Assembly: GCA_003635255.1 (NCBI GenBank) | Contig: PYJC01000109.1 | Coordinates: 35,876 to 76,347 of the forward strand | Direction: 5' to 3' | Source of the DNA: Candidatus Poribacteria bacterium | GTDB lineage: Bacteria; Poribacteria; WGA-4E; WGA-3G | DNA: 40,472 nt | Shown here: positions 8,938-16,106 of the stretch, one piece after another | How the letters are laid out: each line of letters begins with the position of its first letter | Position numbering within the stretch: the first letter of the stretch is position 1 | Position numbers and translations under genes: made by a program | Notes under the pieces: generated by a model | Seen by the model: the letters and a program-made list of their open reading frames with translations, nothing else | The model's database searches: none | Told to the model about the DNA's origin: nothing

Positions 8938-9843
8938 ATGAAACAGGTTTTCTTATTTTTAGGGTTAGCCCTACTGATGGGAACGATTGCCCTTTTCGCG
9001 CTTTGCGGTTACGATAAGATCGGGACACTCTACGCAGCACCTGTAGAGACTGATGCGTCTAACACAAAAACGCCGTTTGCTGAAGGTTGCGATAAGTGTC
9101 ACGGGACCGAACCCGCCTATCAAGAGTGGCAACACGCGGGACACTCACACGCCCTGGTCAACCTGATTGAGGGTCCGTATGAGGTGCAGACATCTTGTCT
9201 GAGTTGCCATTCCGCTGGTTACGAAGTCTTTAGCGAGCGGGTCTATCCGGGCCATCCGTATAACATAGAGACGGCGGTGAATGCTGTTTCTTGTTCTATG
9301 TGCCATTCCCACACGAGCAAATCGGAACATTTACTGGTGAAACCCGCGAAAAAGTTATGTGTCACCTGCCATAAAATGGACTGCGGTTGTGCGGGTGCTG
9401 GTATCGTCCACCAGTCTCAATCGGAGATGTTCCTTGGACGCGAGGGTGCTGGCGTAAAACGGATGCCGTCGCCACATGTGCGCGTAATGAAGAAACGGTG
9501 TGTACACTGCCACATGGCGAAAGAGGACCCTGAAGCAGTTGCGAAACACGGTGGACATACATTTATTGCTGACTTTTCGCTATGCAGTACTGCGGGTTGT
9601 CACGATAGTGCGGATAATAACATGGAGACGAAGTTACCGCAGTATCGCGCTGAGATAGCGGCAAAGATGCAAGCCGTCAAGGCGATGCTTGACGCTGCGC
9701 CTGACAAAACTTCACAGGACTATCTGGACGCAAAGTTGAATTACGACATGGTTAAAGGCGATAGCGGATACGGGCTTCACAATATACCGTATGCGAACGC
9801 GCTTCTTGATTATAGCCTTTCGCTCAAGAGCAAACTTGAGTAG
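8938..9843 (+). CDS. Multihaem c-type cytochrome (six haem sites), exported
   Basis: A 301-residue exported electron carrier with an N-terminal signal or anchor (about residues 4-24). Five CXXCH haem sites are seen at residues 51-55 (CDKCH), 87-91 (CLSCH), 119-123 (CSMCH), 141-145 (CVTCH) and 188-192 (CVHCH). A sixth site has the wider spacing CX4CH (CSTAGCH, 216-222). The C-terminal helical part (SGYGLHNIPYANALLDYS) resembles the GxHN helix of ammonia-forming nitrite reductase NrfA and cytochrome c554 relatives. There is no CXXCK, so it is more likely an electron-transfer or accessory cytochrome than NrfA itself. It is driven by its own consensus promoter and would need the CcmAB type of haem delivery encoded at 1962-3444. 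The redox partner is unknown. Confidence 0.88.
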   Translation: MKQVFLFLGLALLMGTIALFALCGYDKIGTLYAAPVETDASNTKTPFAEGCDKCHGTEPAYQEWQHAGHSHALVNLIEGPYEVQTSCLSCHSAGYEVFSERVYPGHPYNIETAVNAVSCSMCHSHTSKSEHLLVKPAKKLCVTCHKMDCGCAGAGIVHQSQSEMFLGREGAGVKRMPSPHVRVMKKRCVHCHMAKEDPEAVAKHGGHTFIADFSLCSTAGCHDSADNNMETKLPQYRAEIAAKMQAVKAMLDAAPDKTSQDYLDAKLNYDMVKGDSGYGLHNIPYANALLDYSLSLKSKLE

Positions 9844-9879
9844 TGAGCGGTGTACATCTTCACTGGACGCGTTTGTGAG

Positions 9880-10719
9880 TTATTGCGTCTCCGAGTTGAG
9901 TGCGGCGCGCAGCGGTACATCTTGATCCTTCGGCAGATAGTAGCTGAGCGGGTCGCTGACGACCCCGATTAATTGTTTCTGTATAGGGTTGCATTTGGCA
10001 ACCAGTTCGTCAGGCATCGTGATATAATCCATCGGTTTAACCCAGCGATAAGCGTATCCCATGAAGATGGTTTTGCGCGGCATGCCGGACCAGTTGTGTC
10101 CGATACCGTGCCATGTGCGTTGTTCGAAGAGAAACGCATCTCCAGCATTGACATTCATGGAAATGGCACCACGTGCCCCACCTGTATCTGGATCGGTTGC
10201 GGGTCTGCCTGTCAATCGGTTACTTCCGGGTACCAGTACAGTCGCGCCAGAGGCGGGATTGGATTGGTCGCTGATCGCGTAAGCGATCTTAAGCATGATC
10301 CGAGGATGGGGCTCCTGCATTTCGGCATGTGACGTGCCACCGTCGCGGTGCAAGCCGATACGGTTCTTCACCTCAGAAGGGGGTTCCTCTTTTGAAGGGA
10401 GTACAATGAGGTGGGACGTAATCATCTGTACGTTCCAATTGAGCACCCCGTAGGCGAATGGCACGGTTTTTTGCCAATCAAGAAGTTGGAGAAATGCCTC
10501 ATGGTGCGTGATGCAGTTACGGAGATTCAATTTACCGCCAGCTTCAAGTCGACCTGCAGCTTCTTCTTTGGCATAAACCTCGTCAACAGCGGCATCAATT
10601 TCCGCGACGACATCGGATGGTAAGGCGTTCCTAATCAACAGGTACCCGTTGTTTTCGACGAATTCTTTGTGTTGAGGTGTAAAGACGGCTGCTTCCTTAA
10701 GATCTGTTGTCGTATCCAT
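9880..10719 (-). CDS. Phytanoyl-CoA dioxygenase (PhyH) family protein
   Basis: A 279-residue Fe(II)/2-oxoglutarate-dependent oxygenase of the PhyH family. The metal triad is HRD at residues 124-126 (IGLHRDGG), a distal histidine in RTWHGIGHN (H204 or H208), and the 2-oxoglutarate-binding Arg in MPRKTIF (R215). The N-terminal LIRNALPSDVVAEIDAAV is usual for the family. No signal peptide is present. It has its own promoter upstream (10786-10815) and AAGGA before the ATG. The gene is convergent with the cytochrome gene. The substrate is unknown; bacterial PhyH proteins hydroxylate many small molecules. A second, only distantly similar PhyH protein lies at 35703. Confidence 0.85.
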   Translation of the reverse strand: MDTTTDLKEAAVFTPQHKEFVENNGYLLIRNALPSDVVAEIDAAVDEVYAKEEAAGRLEAGGKLNLRNCITHHEAFLQLLDWQKTVPFAYGVLNWNVQMITSHLIVLPSKEEPPSEVKNRIGLHRDGGTSHAEMQEPHPRIMLKIAYAISDQSNPASGATVLVPGSNRLTGRPATDPDTGGARGAISMNVNAGDAFLFEQRTWHGIGHNWSGMPRKTIFMGYAYRWVKPMDYITMPDELVAKCNPIQKQLIGVVSDPLSYYLPKDQDVPLRAALNSETQ

Positions 10720-10785
10720 AGAGTTTATCCTTTAGTGTGCTGAAAATAACCTTGATCTACTATCAAGATTTGAATCATGCTATGC

Positions 10786-10815
10786 ATTATACAAGACATA
10801 CCGAAAAAATTTCAA
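10786..10815 (-). promoter_or_regulatory. Sigma-70 promoter for the leftward PhyH gene
   Basis: On the minus strand, TTGAAA (10810-10815) and a perfect TATAAT (10786-10791) are separated by 18 bases. It lies about 67 bases upstream of the ATG at 10719. Confidence 0.7.
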
Positions 10816-10978
10816 AGCAATTTTATTTAATGTTTAGGCAGATGCTGTTGGAAAATGAGGACCAAGGCGATCAATAGCAAACAGTGCACCGTTCTTTTCA
10901 AAAGTTCGCGATGCCGTCAAAAATCGTCTGTTAAACACATGCACACTGACGTATGAAAGAGAGGAAGCCCCACGCGAT

Positions 10979-12925
10979 TTGAAAAGCGAATTAAGTTCAG
11001 AACCTTATAGATTCAGAGAACCTCCCGAACAAAATAGTCGAAACATTAAGTTTGGCGCGTCATGGCGAGCGATCCTACTCGGCACGCTCCTTATTATCCC
11101 GAACATGTACTGGATTCTGGACTCTGCCGGGCAAGGGTATCCGACGACTATTTCTCTCTATTTTAACGTCATTTTCTGCGTTTTTGTTATCACGGGTGTT
11201 AACCTCGTCTTGGAACGGGTAGCGCCTGGGATCGCTATGCAACAGGGCGAATTGCTGACGGTTTACGTCATGCTGGCGATTGCTTCTTCATTGGCGGGGC
11301 ACGATGTACTTCGCGTTTTGATTCCGATGATTCCGTATGCATTCTGGTACGCAACGCCAGAAAATGACTGGGCAGACCTGTTTCATCGGTATATTCCAGA
11401 TTGGATGGCTGTCAAGGAGCGGCTTTTTTTAACGGAGTATTATCGTGGTGAGACGACCCTTTACCAGTGGGAAACCGTACAAGGTTGGCTGACGACGACC
11501 GTTGCTTGGGGCGGCTTCCTATGCGTGATGGTATTCCTAATGGTGTGTATCAACAGTCTCGTCCGGAAACAGTGGACGGAACACGAAAAGCTGAGTTACC
11601 CCATTATTCAGTTACCACTTGAATTGACGACCGGCGGTAGAACAAATCTGTTAACAAACAAGATGATGTGGCTTGGGTTCGGGATTGCCGGAGCGATTGA
11701 CATCCTCAATGGACTTCACTATCTCTATCCGAGTGTACCGAGTTTGGGTGGGAGGCTCTACGATTTACGTCCATTTTTTACACAGAAACCGTGGAGCGCG
11801 GTGGGTTGGACACCTATTGCTGTCTTTCCGTTTGCAGTGGGCATCGCTTTCTTTATCCCACTTGACTTGTCGTTTTCATGTTGGTTTTTCTATCTCTTTT
11901 GGAAGGTGGAGCGGGTTTTTGGAGATGCCTTGGGCGTACGAGGCATGCCGAATTTCCCGTTCACGGATGAACAGTCTTTCGGTGCATATCTCGGTTTATT
12001 TGTTATCGCTATTGTAGCGACGCGAAAGCATCTCGCACAAGTCGGACGCAAGTTGTTTAGAAATGACCCGCGTATTGACGATTCGGATGAGCCGATGTCC
12101 TATCGGGTGACCGTATTAGGGCTGATTGGGAGTCTGATCTTTATCGTTGGATTCTGTAAAACGGCGGGTATGTCTATCTGGGTGGTTCTCGTTTTTTTTG
12201 GGATCTATTATGCGATTTCTACTGCGGTAACCCGGATGCGTGCGGAACTCGGGTCGCCGGTGCATGACTTGCACTTTATTGGTCCTGATGAGATGATGCC
12301 TCGTATTTTCGGAACGCGACTGCTCGGCCCGCACAACTTAACGATAATGGCGTATCTGTTCTTTTTCAACCGTGCCTATCGCGGGCATCCGATGCCGCAC
12401 ATTTTGGAGGGATTTAAATTAGCGGAACGCACAGGGATTTCCAATCGACGATTGCTTATTGCTATGTGTGTTGCGATTGTTATCGGGACATTCGCTTCGT
12501 TCTGGGCGTTCTATCATATCTCTTATATTGAAGGTGCGCGCGATTGGTTCGCGGGACGCCCCTTCAACCGGCTCCAGAGTTGGTTGATTTCGCCGAGAGC
12601 GCCAGATGTACCGGCGATTGTTGCAATGTGTATCGGGTTCCTTATTACTGGATTTTTGATGGTTATGCGGATGCGGCTTTTTTGGTGGCCCTTTCACCCT
12701 GCTGGATTTGCAATTTCCAGCAGCTGGTCGATGAACGTGTTTTGGTTCTCGATTTTGGTGAGTTCGGTCATCAAGTGGATTATTCTTCGGCACGGGGGTA
12801 TGAGTGCGCACCGAAAATTGATTCCGTTCTTTCTCGGTCTAATCTTAGGTGAATTTATCGTTGGCAGTGTATGGAGTATTATAGGGATTACGACGAACCA
12901 ACCGATGTACCGATTTCTATTTTAA
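10979..12925 (+). CDS. Large polytopic membrane protein, DUF6785/DUF6784 type
   Basis: A 648-residue inner-membrane protein with roughly 12-14 hydrophobic segments. A charged N-terminal tail of about 30 residues precedes the first helix (AILLGTLLIIPNMYWILDS). Conserved-looking stretches are QGELLTVYVMLAIASSLAGHD, an acidic loop with a Trp/Tyr-rich section near residues 125-165, EHEKLSYPIIQLPLEL and HPAGFAISSSWSMN. The pattern matches the DUF6785 family seen in planctomycetes and Poribacteria, which looks transporter-like, but I know of no established substrate. The start is TTG 10979 with GAGGAAG about 12 bases upstream, which is only fair; no better in-frame ATG exists before the first helix. 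It is flanked by intergenic repeats on the 3' side. Confidence 0.75.
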   Translation: MKSELSSEPYRFREPPEQNSRNIKFGASWRAILLGTLLIIPNMYWILDSAGQGYPTTISLYFNVIFCVFVITGVNLVLERVAPGIAMQQGELLTVYVMLAIASSLAGHDVLRVLIPMIPYAFWYATPENDWADLFHRYIPDWMAVKERLFLTEYYRGETTLYQWETVQGWLTTTVAWGGFLCVMVFLMVCINSLVRKQWTEHEKLSYPIIQLPLELTTGGRTNLLTNKMMWLGFGIAGAIDILNGLHYLYPSVPSLGGRLYDLRPFFTQKPWSAVGWTPIAVFPFAVGIAFFIPLDLSFSCWFFYLFWKVERVFGDALGVRGMPNFPFTDEQSFGAYLGLFVIAIVATRKHLAQVGRKLFRNDPRIDDSDEPMSYRVTVLGLIGSLIFIVGFCKTAGMSIWVVLVFFGIYYAISTAVTRMRAELGSPVHDLHFIGPDEMMPRIFGTRLLGPHNLTIMAYLFFFNRAYRGHPMPHILEGFKLAERTGISNRRLLIAMCVAIVIGTFASFWAFYHISYIEGARDWFAGRPFNRLQSWLISPRAPDVPAIVAMCIGFLITGFLMVMRMRLFWWPFHPAGFAISSSWSMNVFWFSILVSSVIKWIILRHGGMSAHRKLIPFFLGLILGEFIVGSVWSIIGITTNQPMYRFLF

Positions 12926-12926
12926 T

Positions 12927-13053
12927 AGTTTTCAGTTATCGGTTTTCAGTTACTTTGTTGTGGTATCAAAGTTCCTGTGGGTGCTACAAGAAAATTGAAT
13001 GCTACAAGATATTAACTGATAGCCGAGTGCTGACTGCTGATAGCCATTCATAG
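12927..13053. repeat. Intergenic TTTTCAGTT/CTGATAGCC repeat element
   Basis: The 139-base gap before trpD holds two copies of TTTTCAGTTA-like sequence (12927-12952) and, at its right end, two copies of CTGATAGCC (within 13014-13045). The same opening and closing words (AGTTTTCAGTT ... AACTGATAACT) occur at 36454-36545, and a shorter form occurs near 3449. This is a dispersed intergenic repeat placed just before ribosome-binding sites. TAGGAG for trpD follows directly at 13052. Confidence 0.6.
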
Positions 13054-13064
13054 GAGAAAACTAT

Positions 13065-14075
13065 ATGATTCGTGAGGCGATTCAACAGGTTATGGCAGGG
13101 AACGCCTTAACTGAAGCAGAGATGGTTGATACCATGAACGAGATCATGGAAGGTGAGACGACAGATGCGCAGATCGCCTGTTTTCTTACTGCGCTACGGC
13201 TTAAAGGTGAGACAATAGAGGAGATTACGGGTGCGGCGCGCGTCATGCGTGACAAAGCCACGCCTGTTCCTACCAAGCATCCATTAGTTGTTGACACGTG
13301 TAGCACAGGTGGCACAGGGCTGAGTCTTTTTAACATCTCAACGACTTCTGCTTTCGTTGTCGCTGGAGCAGGTGTGCCGGTCGCGAAGCATGGGAATCGA
13401 GGCGTAACGCGGCAGAGTGGCAGTGCGAATGTACTGATGGCATTGGGTGTGAATATTGAGATTAGTCCTGAACATGTTGGACACTGCATCGACGAAGTTG
13501 GTATCGGTTTTTTATTTGCACCGGCACTGCATGGTGCGATGAAGTATGCTATCGAGCCGCGACGAGAGATCGGTATCCGAACCATTTTTAATGCCTTGGG
13601 TCCGCTGACGAATCCGGCTGGCGCGCAGGCACAAGTGCTGGGCGTTTATGCCCCAGAACTCACTGAAACGCATGCCAATGTGTTGAACAACCTTGGTTGC
13701 AAACACGCCTTTGTTGTCCACGGGGATGACGGTTTAGACGAAATCACAACGACAACAACGACGCGTGTGTCGGAGCTGCGGAACGGCACTATCGAGACTT
13801 ACACGCTTGATGCAACGGCGTTCGGAATTCCGAAAGCGGAATCCACTGCGCTCTTAGGTGGTAGCCCTGAGGAGAACGCTGAGATTACGGTCAATATCTT
13901 GAAGGGTGAAAAGGGACCCAAGCGCGATATTGTTGTACTAAATGCTGGTGCTGCGATTGTTGTAGGTGGGAAAGCGGATAGTCTTGATGCTGGGATTGAA
14001 CTCGCAAACGAATCCATTGACTCAGGCGCGGCACTAACGAAATTAGCAGGGCTAAAATCAATGTCGAATGATTAG
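13065..14075 (+). CDS. trpD: Anthranilate phosphoribosyltransferase
   Basis: Second step of tryptophan synthesis: transfers phosphoribose from PRPP to anthranilate. The 336-residue length is standard. The N-terminal helical domain contains the LTEAEM and GETTDAQIACFLTALRLKGET segments. The PRPP-binding glycine-rich motif reads DTCSTGGTG, where the usual form is GTGGDG-like. It is followed by NISTTSAFVVAGAGVPVAKHGNR, with the conserved KHGNR, and GPLTNPAGAQ further on. The ATG at 13065 has AGGAG nearby. trpC follows after 27 bases. Other trp genes are not in the window, so the pathway is split or continues elsewhere. Confidence 0.96.
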   Translation: MIREAIQQVMAGNALTEAEMVDTMNEIMEGETTDAQIACFLTALRLKGETIEEITGAARVMRDKATPVPTKHPLVVDTCSTGGTGLSLFNISTTSAFVVAGAGVPVAKHGNRGVTRQSGSANVLMALGVNIEISPEHVGHCIDEVGIGFLFAPALHGAMKYAIEPRREIGIRTIFNALGPLTNPAGAQAQVLGVYAPELTETHANVLNNLGCKHAFVVHGDDGLDEITTTTTTRVSELRNGTIETYTLDATAFGIPKAESTALLGGSPEENAEITVNILKGEKGPKRDIVVLNAGAAIVVGGKADSLDAGIELANESIDSGAALTKLAGLKSMSND

Positions 14076-14102
14076 CCTATTATGGGTAGGAGAATAAACG
14101 GA

Positions 14103-14876
14103 TTGATATTAGACACAATCATAGCGCATAAACAGAAAGAGTTAGCAGCTGAACGGGCACAAGTGCCACTTGTGGATCTGGAAGCAGCGGTTGAAAATCT
14201 TCCACCGACGCGGGATTTTCGCGATGCTATCGTCGGTGGCGATACTGTCAAACTTATCGCAGAGGTAAAGAAAAAATCGCCGAGTAAAGGTATTATCCGA
14301 GAAGATTTCCATCCGGTGTCGATTGCTGAAACCTACGTTGAAAACGGTGCATCCGCTATTTCCGTACTCACAGATCAGCATTTTTTCGCGGGTGAACTCG
14401 ACTATCTGCGCGCAATTCGTGCTGCTGTTGACGTGCCGCTGCTAAGAAAAGATTTTACGATAGATCCATATCACATCTACCAAGCACGCGTCGCGGGCGC
14501 GGATGCAGTCTTACTGATTGTAGCTGCGTTGACAGCAGGGCAATTGCGGACCTTCATGGATGTCGCAGCATCGTTATCGCTGGCGTGTCTGGTGGAGGTG
14601 CATACACGTGAAGAATTGGCGATTGCGTTGGACGTGGATGCACAGATTATCGGTATCAACAACCGTGATTTGCGGACATTTCACACGGACATTGCGACAA
14701 CATTCCAGTTACGTGAAGCGATTCCGACAGATAAGGTTGTGGTCAGTGAAAGTGGTATCTATTCGCGTGAAGACGTAATGCGGCTGCAGGAAGCCGGTAT
14801 CCATGCGATGCTTGTCGGTGAGTCATTAATGCGGAGTCGTGATATTGGCGCACAAGTTCGTCGTTTGATCTCTTAA
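14103..14876 (+). CDS. trpC: Indole-3-glycerol phosphate synthase
   Basis: Converts carboxyphenylamino-deoxyribulose phosphate to indole-3-glycerol phosphate in tryptophan synthesis, as a TIM barrel of about 257 residues. Active-site motifs are all present: IAEVKKKSPSKG, YVENGASAISVLTD, LLRKDFTIDPYHIYQA, LVEVHTREEL, GINNRDLRTF, VSESGI and MLVGESLMR. An ATG at 14082 is in frame but has no ribosome site. TTG 14103 has AGGAG (14088-14092) 10 bases before it and yields MILDTIIAHKQKEL, the usual family N-terminus, so I chose it. It forms a pair with trpD. A MITE-like element follows 14 bases after the stop. Confidence 0.95.
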   Translation: MILDTIIAHKQKELAAERAQVPLVDLEAAVENLPPTRDFRDAIVGGDTVKLIAEVKKKSPSKGIIREDFHPVSIAETYVENGASAISVLTDQHFFAGELDYLRAIRAAVDVPLLRKDFTIDPYHIYQARVAGADAVLLIVAALTAGQLRTFMDVAASLSLACLVEVHTREELAIALDVDAQIIGINNRDLRTFHTDIATTFQLREAIPTDKVVVSESGIYSREDVMRLQEAGIHAMLVGESLMRSRDIGAQVRRLIS

Positions 14877-14889
14877 AATTAGAAACTAC

Positions 14890-15008
14890 CAGGACTTACG
14901 CAAATTGAGCAAAAGTGGCAATTTCCGTATTTTTAACCCCCTTAGAAGAAACACCCAGCAAAAACACCCCCTTATCAGGGGGACTTTAAGAGGAAATGCG
15001 TAAGTCCT
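14890..15008. mobile_element. MITE-like element with terminal inverted repeats and target duplication
   Basis: A 119-base non-coding element. AGGACTTACGCA (14891-14902) is repeated as its exact reverse complement at 14997-15008. The flanks carry the same six bases, AACTAC, at 14884-14889 and 15009-15014, consistent with a target-site duplication. Inside is the hairpin CCCCC-TTATCA-GGGGG. A degraded relative lies at 25723-25827 and shares a 27-base identical block. The element sits between the convergent trpC and DUF523 genes, and the right duplication forms part of the DUF523 stop codon. No transposase is encoded, so it would be mobilised in trans. Confidence 0.75.
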
Positions 15009-15010
15009 AA

Positions 15011-15448
15011 CTACATGGAAATGACGGTAATACCGTGGCGTTTCAGGAGGGCAGTGGTTACGCCATCGCCAGATGTGAGTGTGCCTGAGAAAGTGCCGTC
15101 GTAGATGTTTCCACAACCACAGGACGGACTTCTTGCTTTGAGAGTCACCTGCGTTGCTCCGTGTGATTGCGCAACCTGTAAAGCGTGATGCGCACCCTTC
15201 AAATATGCCGCAGTCACGTCTGTTCCATCAACAGTCATGACTTTCGCCTTACCATTGAGAACATCATCTCCATCGCCGCCGACGATTTCTGCGGGCGGGC
15301 GCGGTGTCGGCAACCCACCTGCCTCTTCTGGGCAGACAGGGATCAGTTCATCCGTTTCCGATTGTTTTATTGCTGTTTCATTTCGGCTGTCGCCGCCGTC
15401 GTATCGGCAGCGAACGCCTAAGAGACAGGCACTAATGACTACTTTCAT
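15011..15448 (-). CDS. DUF523 family protein
   Basis: A 145-residue cytoplasmic protein of the DUF523 family. Family features are the N-terminal SACLLGVRCRYDG, the CPEEAGGLPTPRPPAEI segment, and the conserved KARSPSCGCGNIYDGTF with three cysteines. The cysteines suggest metal or Fe-S binding, but no biochemical role is established to my knowledge. Its start overlaps the end of birA by 17 bases, so translation is likely coupled. The stop codon coincides with the edge of the MITE-like element, which may have trimmed or replaced the natural 3' end. Confidence 0.85.
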   Translation of the reverse strand: MKVVISACLLGVRCRYDGGDSRNETAIKQSETDELIPVCPEEAGGLPTPRPPAEIVGGDGDDVLNGKAKVMTVDGTDVTAAYLKGAHHALQVAQSHGATQVTLKARSPSCGCGNIYDGTFSGTLTSGDGVTTALLKRHGITVISM

Positions 15449-16106
15449 CTTCTCGTAATTCTTTGAACTGCTTCATGATTAAGTCTGTCTCACCTGTTTT
15501 CAACTGCAGGTAGGTGTCTTCTAACTGGCAGAGTATCGCGTGCAGTAATGAGGCACGACAGACCTTGGTGTTCTGATTTTCAGAATGCGCGCACGCAATA
15601 CGCACAGAGGTTGCTGTCTCACGTAATTCGGGTGGAAAATCCGCTAATACGTTATTGACATTCACACCGAAGCCTAAGACAAAAAATGGGTGCTGCTGCG
15701 CGTCATAGGCGAATTCTGTTAGCACGCCTGCCACTTTCCTTTTTTGGATACGGACATCGTTGGGTGGCTTAATCTGTGCGTCAAGTCCATGCGTCTTTTG
15801 AATTGCATGTGCGATCGCGATTGCGCCGATGAAATTAGGGAGCGGGACTTGATCGCTTAGCAACCGATGTCTAAACACAACTGACACGAGGAGACACTTG
15901 CCCGGGGGTGCTTCCCATCTTCTGCCATATCTTCCACGGCCTGCGGTTTGATGTTCCGCAATGATGAGTGTTCCCTCTGCTGCGCCTGTTTTTCCACGTG
16001 CGATGGCAATATCATTGGTAGAGGCGACTTGGGGATGATGCTCAATCTGGTGTCCGATAAAGGCAGTCTGGAGGGTCGCGCCAAAATCCTTGATGTCCAT
16101 AAGCAC
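15432..16106 (-). CDS. birA: Biotin--[acetyl-CoA-carboxylase] ligase (no DNA-binding domain)
   Basis: Attaches biotin to the carboxyl carrier protein through biotinyl-AMP. The 224-residue protein is the short class, with the catalytic domain only and no N-terminal repressor helix-turn-helix. It begins the ligase domain at VASTNDIA. The adenylate loop GRGRYGRRW is at residues 56-64. The usual KWPND motif is KPPNDV (113-118), an odd Trp-to-Pro change, and KRKVAGVLTE follows with the conserved Lys. GTG 16106 overlaps the TPR gene stop by one base (TAGTG), while ATG 16100 is an equal alternative start. The gene is translationally coupled to both neighbours. Confidence 0.9.
   Translation of the reverse strand: MLMDIKDFGATLQTAFIGHQIEHHPQVASTNDIAIARGKTGAAEGTLIIAEHQTAGRGRYGRRWEAPPGKCLLVSVVFRHRLLSDQVPLPNFIGAIAIAHAIQKTHGLDAQIKPPNDVRIQKRKVAGVLTEFAYDAQQHPFFVLGFGVNVNNVLADFPPELRETATSVRIACAHSENQNTKVCRASLLHAILCQLEDTYLQLKTGETDLIMKQFKELREDESSH

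Noticed and set aside
15237..15458. Plus-strand frames over DUF523
   Set aside because: The minus-strand gene has the family cysteines and is coupled to birA; the plus-strand frames have no features.
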